From DATKWF01 sp035529715 (lineage in GTDB: Bacteria > Chloroflexota > Dehalococcoidia > Dehalococcoidales > RBG-16-60-22), in NCBI GenBank assembly GCA_035529715.1, contig DATKWF010000022.1, positions 1 through 17,835 of the forward strand: DNA of 17,835 nt. Reading direction: 5' to 3'. The position numbers were made by a program, and so were the translations under genes. Below, piece by piece: positions 12,959-17,835 of this stretch (positions within the stretch are counted from its first letter, which is position 1; every line of letters begins with the position of its first letter). A model generated the notes under the pieces. It was not told where the DNA came from, did no database searches, and saw only the letters and a program-made list of their open reading frames with translations.

Positions 12959-15220
12959 TTAACAATTTGCCTGGCCTGCTTTTTGCTCAATGGCTGCCTG
13001 GGCAGCTACCAGCTTGGCAACCGGTATTCGGAATGGGCTGCAACTCACATAGTCGGTTCCTATCTGATGGAAGAACTTGATGGATTGAGGTTCTCCGGCA
13101 TGCTCTCCACAAACACCTATCTCCAGATCCTCCTTTTCCCGTCTCGCCCACGATATGGCAGTTTCCATGAGCCTGCCGACTCCTTTTATATCCACTATTT
13201 CAAAGGGATTATGCTGGAGAATACCAAGCTCTAGATAGTTGGTGAGAAATTTTCTCTCTGCGTCCTCACGGCTGAAAGAAAAGACTGCCTGAGTCAGGTC
13301 ATTGGTTCCGAAGGAGAAGAAATCAACCTCGTGGGCCAGTTTGCCGGCACGCAAACATGCCCTTACTGTCTCCATCATTACTCCAAGCTTCACTTTGGGG
13401 TCTTTTACTTGTTTCTTCACACTGATGAATTCCTTGGTGGTGATAACCTGAGGTACCATAATAGAGACGTTGGCCGGCACCTCCGACTTGGCATCAATTA
13501 TGGCGTCAATCTGCATTTGGTAAATTTCAGGGAAGGTTATCCCCACTCTTACCCCGCGATGACCAAGCATAGGGTTTATCTCTGCCAGTTCTTTTATCCG
13601 CTTCTGCAGCTGGGGGTCACTGGTTTCGTCTGTTGAGGGCAAAAATTCGTGAAGCGGCAAGTCAAGGAGTCTGATAATAATTGGCATTCCATCCAGGGCA
13701 GTGAAGATTGCGGTGAAGTCCTCTTTCTGTAACCGTTGTAAGTGAATTATTGCCTCGGCGCGCTCTGAATTGTCTTCAGCCAGGATGAACTCTCTGATTG
13801 CCGATAGGCTCTCCGGCGAATTAAACTGACGTTCAGTGCGGCATAGACCGATTCCCTCAGCGCCCAGTTCTTTTGCCTTGATTACCATTTCGGCAGTGTC
13901 GGCATTAGCTCGCACTCCCAACCGTCTAAAGCTATCCGTCAAGGACATTAGTTCTTTTAGTTCGTCTGCAGCCTCGACTTCCTGAAGAGGTAAGGACCCT
14001 ACATAAATATTGCCGGTGTCACCGTCAATAGTGATTTCATCACCTTTTTTAAGCAACAGCTCACCAATGGCTAAACTCTCTTTTTTGAGGTCTATTGTGA
14101 TATCCTCAGCACCGCAGACACAGGATTTGCCCATGGCTCTGGTGACGATGGCGGCGTGTGAGGTAAGCCCGCCTCGTGAAGTAAGCACCCCCTCGGCAGC
14201 ATTGATGCCCTGGACGTCTTCAGGGCTGGTCTCAGGACGGACCAGAATTATATCTTCATCTAGTTGGGCTTGAGAAACTGCTTCAAACGGGTCGAATATT
14301 ATCTTACCGGAGGCAGCACCCGGACAGGCACTCAAACCTCTCGCCACCGGGCGATATAATTCTGGCGATTTTAGTCGCTTGTACAACATGGTCCTCACGT
14401 CTTGAGGGGTTAACCTCAATATCGCCTCCTCGGGCGAGATTAGCCCTTCTCTGACCATGTCAATAGCTATTCTCACCGCTGCCAGACCAGCTCGTTTGCC
14501 GGCTCTGGTCTGCAAAAGGTAAAGTTTGCCATCTTCTATCGTGAACTCAATGTCCTGCATATCCCTGAAGTATTTCTCCAGGGTATCAGTCATTGTCTCC
14601 AGTTGAGTATAGACCTTGGGCATCTGGAGTTTGAGCTTTGCTATGGGCTGGGGTGTTCTCCTCCCTGAGACAAGGTCTTCACCTTGAGCCTGGTCCAGGT
14701 ATTCACCAAAAAGCTCCCTGTTGCCATTACTGGGATTACGAGTGAAAACTACTCCGGTTCCTGAATTTTTGTCTTTATTGCCTAATACCATGGCTTGGAC
14801 TATAGCTGATGTACCTAAATCGGAAGGAATCCGGTTGAGGCGGCGGTACTCGACAGCTCTTAGATTGTCCCAGGAATCAAACACCTGTTTTATTGATGAT
14901 ATTATCCCGGCTGAATCTCCCAGGTTGAGCACGGTATCCATCATTCCTGGCATTGAGGCTGGTGCTGAGGAGCGAGCCGAGACTAATAGACCCTTACCTA
15001 ATTTTTTCCTGGTTTTCTTTTCCAGCCGGGATAGCGCTTGCTCAATCTCCTCAAGCGGCAACTTACCATCGCGCTGGTATTTTCTGTAAGCTTTAATGGA
15101 GATTATAAATCCCGGTGGAACCGGAAGCCCCAATCTGGTCATAGTCACCAGATTGGCTCCTTTGTTTCCCAGAAGGAACGCATCCTCGCAGGCGTCTTCA
15201 AAAAGAAATATGCTTACCAT
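12959..15220 (-). CDS. ppdK: Pyruvate, phosphate dikinase, compact form
   Basis: PPDK interconverts pyruvate + ATP + Pi and PEP + AMP + PPi. The 753-residue protein has the nucleotide-binding part (NKGANLVTMTRLGLPVPPGF, SMPGMMDTVLNLG 89-101), the swivel domain with phosphorylated H355 in GGLTSHAAIV, and the PEP/pyruvate barrel with R461, R517, the FSFGTNDLTQ stretch and proton donor C704 in GVCGEHAGEP. Classical enzymes are about 870 residues. Here the helical segment that normally separates the LNLG and VFxSWDN motifs is nearly absent, leaving about 12 residues, so H355 sits about 100 positions early. I choose ATG 15218-15220, with GAAAGG upstream, over an upstream in-frame TTG at 15338 because the family N-terminus begins here and the TTG has no ribosome binding site. 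PPDK, not PEP synthase, is supported by MPGMMDT and GTGVVFTRNP. Confidence 0.92.
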   Translation of the reverse strand: MVSIFLFEDACEDAFLLGNKGANLVTMTRLGLPVPPGFIISIKAYRKYQRDGKLPLEEIEQALSRLEKKTRKKLGKGLLVSARSSAPASMPGMMDTVLNLGDSAGIISSIKQVFDSWDNLRAVEYRRLNRIPSDLGTSAIVQAMVLGNKDKNSGTGVVFTRNPSNGNRELFGEYLDQAQGEDLVSGRRTPQPIAKLKLQMPKVYTQLETMTDTLEKYFRDMQDIEFTIEDGKLYLLQTRAGKRAGLAAVRIAIDMVREGLISPEEAILRLTPQDVRTMLYKRLKSPELYRPVARGLSACPGAASGKIIFDPFEAVSQAQLDEDIILVRPETSPEDVQGINAAEGVLTSRGGLTSHAAIVTRAMGKSCVCGAEDITIDLKKESLAIGELLLKKGDEITIDGDTGNIYVGSLPLQEVEAADELKELMSLTDSFRRLGVRANADTAEMVIKAKELGAEGIGLCRTERQFNSPESLSAIREFILAEDNSERAEAIIHLQRLQKEDFTAIFTALDGMPIIIRLLDLPLHEFLPSTDETSDPQLQKRIKELAEINPMLGHRGVRVGITFPEIYQMQIDAIIDAKSEVPANVSIMVPQVITTKEFISVKKQVKDPKVKLGVMMETVRACLRAGKLAHEVDFFSFGTNDLTQAVFSFSREDAERKFLTNYLELGILQHNPFEIVDIKGVGRLMETAISWARREKEDLEIGVCGEHAGEPQSIKFFHQIGTDYVSCSPFRIPVAKLVAAQAAIEQKAGQANC

Positions 15221-15259
15221 GTGGGCTGCCTTTCTAGAGAATGGAGTATGACTAATTAA

Positions 15260-15289
15260 AGTATACACTTTTAGGGGGGTTGTCTTCAA
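15260..15289 (-). promoter_or_regulatory. Predicted promoter of ppdK
   Basis: On the minus strand TTGAAG (15284-15289, four of six) and TATACT (15260-15265, five of six) are 18 bases apart. Transcription would start near 15253, about 33 bases before the ATG. Both boxes overlap the arms of the inverted repeat at 15263-15296, so a bound regulator would block the promoter. Confidence 0.55.
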
Positions 15290-15296
15290 AGTGTAT
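15263..15296. repeat. 9-bp inverted repeat overlapping the ppdK promoter, operator candidate
   Basis: ATACACTTT (15263-15271) is matched perfectly by AAAGTGTAT (15288-15296), with two further wobble-type positions outside and a 16-base centre containing six G. Arm centres are 25 bases apart, a little over two helical turns, which would suit a dimeric regulator binding across the promoter. In RNA it could also form a hairpin, but it lies mostly upstream of the predicted start site. Confidence 0.5.
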
Positions 15297-15357
15297 GTAG
15301 CCCAAAGGTTGAGCGCGTTAGTTAGGGGAAACCTCACCAATAGAAGAGCTGCTCGTC

Positions 15358-16626
15358 TTAGTCCTCCAGCACGGGAACTACCAGCGGGCCTTCCGGAATT
15401 ACCGCGATTTCGGCGTTATCTCCAATAATCTGGAGCGCTTTTTCCAGGCCTTCCTCTATGGTGCGTATTGGCGTTATCATCATATCTCTGACTGTTTTAT
15501 CATCTATGCAGGACACCAGGTAGAAGTCGTTCCTTAACTGGTCGCGGGCAAGGATTTGATTTTGCCACTGCACACCTATCGGCTCTTCGCGCCTTATTTT
15601 TTGTAGTACTTCCTTGGGAGAGCTGACCGAGGCATGTAGCTCTACAAATTCCTCCGGCCCCTTGCCGTCGCCGCAGGCTGAAGCTATAATTACGATTCCG
15701 CCGTCGCGGGTTATCCTGGAGGCGGTGTTCATGCCCTTGCAGGCCTGATACAGGTCCAGGTCCAGCGGGGCACCGCCGTTAGTGGTAATGGTAATATCTA
15801 CCTTGTGAGGTGCCTTGGCCTGGGAAATGTCAGCCTCCATCTCACAGCCTTTTTCATGAGCCTTTACGGGGTCTCCAGCCACTATGTGCGTGATTTCCCG
15901 GTTCTTGTTTAGAATCACGTTAACTATGAAATTGAGGTTGGCCATCTTTGCCTGTTCCACCAGGTCCTCATGCACGATATTTCCTTTGATAATCCCGGAT
16001 ATTGAGCGTGGGTGGTCCAGCATGCTGTAGCTGTGGTTCTTGTAGGCCGACCTGACGCTGAACACGCCAGGGGCAATGCTTTTCCTGCCGCCGGAAAAGC
16101 CGGCAAACCAGTGGGGCTCAATGAAGCCGGTACTAAGGCGAAAATCCGCATCAACAACTCTTTTGTTTATGTCCACCGGCGTACCTCTGGATGTTGTGCC
16201 AATGTATACACACTGGTTGACATCGTGGTTCACCACGTTGTAATTGTCAACTATATCTTTACCCAGTTTTTTCACCAACTGTGGCTCAGTTAGGGGTGGG
16301 TGGAGGCCAACCGCAACAATTATCGTTATATTCTCTATGGGTATTTTTCGCTCTAATTCAGCCAGTATGGGAGGAAGCAGACGGTCATCAGGGCAGGGTC
16401 TGGTATTATCGGTGACCAGTACCACAACCTTATCATTCTTATTGATACAATCGTAAAGGGGAGGACGTCCTATCGGGTCTCTCAGACTGCTGGTTATGGC
16501 ACCCTGCTCATCTTCAAGACCTTTTATGTATTTGGAGTTTAGAATATAAGACAAGTTTTTAGTCGGCACCTTTGCTTTTAGAAAAGAATCTCCATAAGGA
16601 AGTTCAACTTCAGTGTACTTCGTCAT
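15358..16626 (-). CDS. larA: LarA-family nickel-dependent 2-hydroxyacid racemase
   Basis: The 422-residue protein is a full-length LarA homologue. Active-site residues line up closely with lactate racemase: D73 and R76 in TDNTRP, H109 in GLHPP, H172 and K182 in EPHWFAGFSGGRKSIAPG, and H198 in YKNHSY. K182 is the lysine that covalently holds the nickel-pincer nucleotide, and the histidines bind nickel and move the hydride. Many LarA homologues act on 2-hydroxyacids other than lactate, so the substrate is open. The cofactor genes larB, larC and larE are not in this window. It starts 18 bases after the LUD protein gene and ends 137 bases before ppdK, which has its own promoter. Confidence 0.9.
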   Translation of the reverse strand: MTKYTEVELPYGDSFLKAKVPTKNLSYILNSKYIKGLEDEQGAITSSLRDPIGRPPLYDCINKNDKVVVLVTDNTRPCPDDRLLPPILAELERKIPIENITIIVAVGLHPPLTEPQLVKKLGKDIVDNYNVVNHDVNQCVYIGTTSRGTPVDINKRVVDADFRLSTGFIEPHWFAGFSGGRKSIAPGVFSVRSAYKNHSYSMLDHPRSISGIIKGNIVHEDLVEQAKMANLNFIVNVILNKNREITHIVAGDPVKAHEKGCEMEADISQAKAPHKVDITITTNGGAPLDLDLYQACKGMNTASRITRDGGIVIIASACGDGKGPEEFVELHASVSSPKEVLQKIRREEPIGVQWQNQILARDQLRNDFYLVSCIDDKTVRDMMITPIRTIEEGLEKALQIIGDNAEIAVIPEGPLVVPVLED

Positions 16627-16644
16627 AATATGGCATTCCCCGAT

Positions 16645-17835
16645 TTATCTCTTAGCCATGCCGGTGATTCGGTGTCTTAATTCTGGTATGAGGTTGGCGA
16701 GGTTTATTTGCTGGGGACAAACCTCGGTACAGCGTCCGCATCTGAGGCAGGTATAGGCAATAGGCGCTGCCTGGTCAAAGCCGCCACTCATATAGGCGGT
16801 TAGAATTGCTCCCAGTCCGCCAAAGTAGCCGTGCCCACCATAATATCCGGCGGCTAGCTCAAAAACCGGACATTCAAAAAGACAGGCACCGCACTTCATG
16901 CAGCGCAAAGCTTCCTTTAGAATAGGGTCTTTGGCAAGTTCGGTGCGCCCGTTATCCAAGAAGATAACGTGGAGTTCCAGCGGGCCGCTGGAGCCGTGAA
17001 TCAGGGTGCACTCAATATCGGCGGTACCACTGGGACCGCTAATCAAGCTTACATACAGCGGAATAGTAAACCCAGCGTACCGCCAGACTACCTCGGCTAC
17101 ATTAAAGGCATCGTGAAGGGTGGGAACGACCTTCTCAATCCCGATCAAAGCGATATGAACCGGGGGCACCGTGGTTGACATGCGGATATTACCCTCGCTC
17201 TCAAGCAGGAAGATTGAACCGGTATCTGCTCCCAGGACATTACCACCACTAATCCCGATATCCGCTTTAAAATATTTGGCCCGAACAAATTCTCTTATCG
17301 TCCTTATCTCCGTCGGTATGTCAGGGGGTATCTCTCTACCCAGTAGATTGGTCAGTAGCTCAGCTACTTCCTCCCGGGTTATATGAAGCGATGGATATAC
17401 GTAATGCATGGGCTTTTCTCTGCGAAGCTGCTGTATAAACTGGGCGCAGTCAGTCTCCCAGTACTCATTCCCCAGGCTTTCAAGGTGTTCCCTTAGCCCT
17501 ATCTCGTCCCCGGTGAGAGTTTTACCGGAGACAATTACCTTGCCTGAGCCAACTATTCCACCAACAATTTTTAGAGCATCATCAGCTGTTTTGGCGTAAT
17601 GCACCTGCGCCCCGTTCTCTTCCAGGATTTCCGTAGCCTTTTGAACGAGTTCACCCATACGACCTATGCAGTCTTCCTTGAGACGTTTTACCTCCTCGGC
17701 TAATTTAACCGTGTGCGGAAATCTCTCCAGAGCTTTGGCTCTCCCCGCTCTGAAGGCATTTACCGACCTGAAAAGCCCCAGCGCCATCTTGTCGCTATGA
17801 GCGCTGCGCAGAAGGTCACTATAATATCCCTCAAA
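16645..17835 (-). CDS. LutB-like LUD-domain iron-sulfur protein, 5' end outside the window
   Basis: The protein has an N-terminal helical region, a LUD domain (VIVSGKTLTGDEIGLREHL; ADIGISGGNVLGADTGSIFL; EGNIRMSTTVPPVHIALIGI) and a C-terminal 2x[4Fe-4S] segment with CMKCGACLFECP and CLRCGRCTEVCP. It matches LutB/YkgF, a component of the LutABC L-lactate oxidation system. The frame stays open to the right edge without a stop codon, and LutB homologues have residues upstream of the Met at 17787, so the true start is beyond 17835. It ends soon after the second cluster, lacking the C-terminal extension of E. coli YkgF. LutA and LutC are not seen here. The larA gene follows 18 bases later, so they are probably co-transcribed. 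Confidence 0.9.
   Translation of the reverse strand, partial: FEGYYSDLLRSAHSDKMALGLFRSVNAFRAGRAKALERFPHTVKLAEEVKRLKEDCIGRMGELVQKATEILEENGAQVHYAKTADDALKIVGGIVGSGKVIVSGKTLTGDEIGLREHLESLGNEYWETDCAQFIQQLRREKPMHYVYPSLHITREEVAELLTNLLGREIPPDIPTEIRTIREFVRAKYFKADIGISGGNVLGADTGSIFLLESEGNIRMSTTVPPVHIALIGIEKVVPTLHDAFNVAEVVWRYAGFTIPLYVSLISGPSGTADIECTLIHGSSGPLELHVIFLDNGRTELAKDPILKEALRCMKCGACLFECPVFELAAGYYGGHGYFGGLGAILTAYMSGGFDQAAPIAYTCLRCGRCTEVCPQQINLANLIPELRHRITGMAKR

Noticed and set aside
15221..15340. A 40-residue N-terminal extension of PPDK from TTG 15338
   Set aside because: The family N-terminus starts at the internal ATG with a ribosome binding site. The extension would translate the predicted promoter and inverted repeat, and it shows no family similarity.
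17788..17835. Met at 17787 as true start of the LutB-like protein
   Set aside because: The frame is open to the window edge and homologues have more N-terminal residues, so the gene is better treated as cut by the edge.
1..17835. CRISPR array, tRNA, rRNA, insertion sequence or toxin-antitoxin pair
   Set aside because: I looked through the intergenic gaps on both strands and saw no regularly spaced repeats, cloverleaf-like sequence, transposase frame or paired small genes.

Overview
The window looks like chromosomal DNA from an anaerobic or microaerophilic bacterium with moderate GC content, plausibly Chloroflexota/Dehalococcoidia. That is an inference from gene content (ferredoxin-fused EtfA, stand-alone AsnC-type ligand domain, LUD iron-sulfur protein, LarA, non-mevalonate IspH) and from general sequence style; no rRNA or other taxonomic marker is present. 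Almost everything is on the minus strand. I see no CRISPR array, no tRNA or rRNA, and no intact mobile element.

Layout from left to right: (1) 1-204, the 3' end of a plus-strand gene, possibly a recombinase tail. (2) 272-1015, yceD then rpmF (ribosomal protein L32), with a promoter upstream of yceD. (3) 1110-5350, a five-gene minus-strand operon read from right to left: acyl-CoA dehydrogenase, etfB, etfA with an N-terminal ferredoxin domain, a C_GCAxxG_C_C cysteine protein, and an AT-rich methyltransferase. A perfect-hexamer promoter drives it. (4) 5547-5777, a divergent plus-strand stand-alone Lrp/AsnC ligand-binding domain with its own strong promoter. (5) 5779-7265, ispH and plsC, overlapping by 4 bp. 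(6) 7408-12673, glycerate kinase, a GlcF-like iron-sulfur protein and a 916-residue fusion of two FAD-linked oxidase modules. (7) 12959-15220, a compact pyruvate phosphate dikinase under its own promoter, which overlaps an inverted repeat. (8) 15358-17835, a LarA-family nickel racemase and a LutB-like LUD iron-sulfur protein that runs off the right edge.

The right two thirds reads as a 2-hydroxyacid module. LarA could interconvert lactate (or related) stereoisomers. The double FAD oxidase with its GlcF partner, and possibly the LutB-like protein, could oxidise the hydroxyacid to the 2-oxoacid. PPDK could turn pyruvate into PEP, and glycerate kinase could feed glycerate into 2-phosphoglycerate. 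The left third pairs an acyl-CoA dehydrogenase with an Etf whose EtfB has the DGDT-type loop seen in anaerobic Etf proteins and whose EtfA carries two predicted [4Fe-4S] clusters. Together they suggest a cell that routes flavin-derived electrons through soluble iron-sulfur carriers. The pathway assignments are inferred from families and gene order, not shown by the sequence.

The most notable features are the single-chain GlcD-GlcE-like fusion, whose second half has lost the active-site residues of the first; the shortened PPDK nucleotide-binding domain; and the promoter/inverted-repeat overlap in front of PPDK. I found no clearly unprecedented system.
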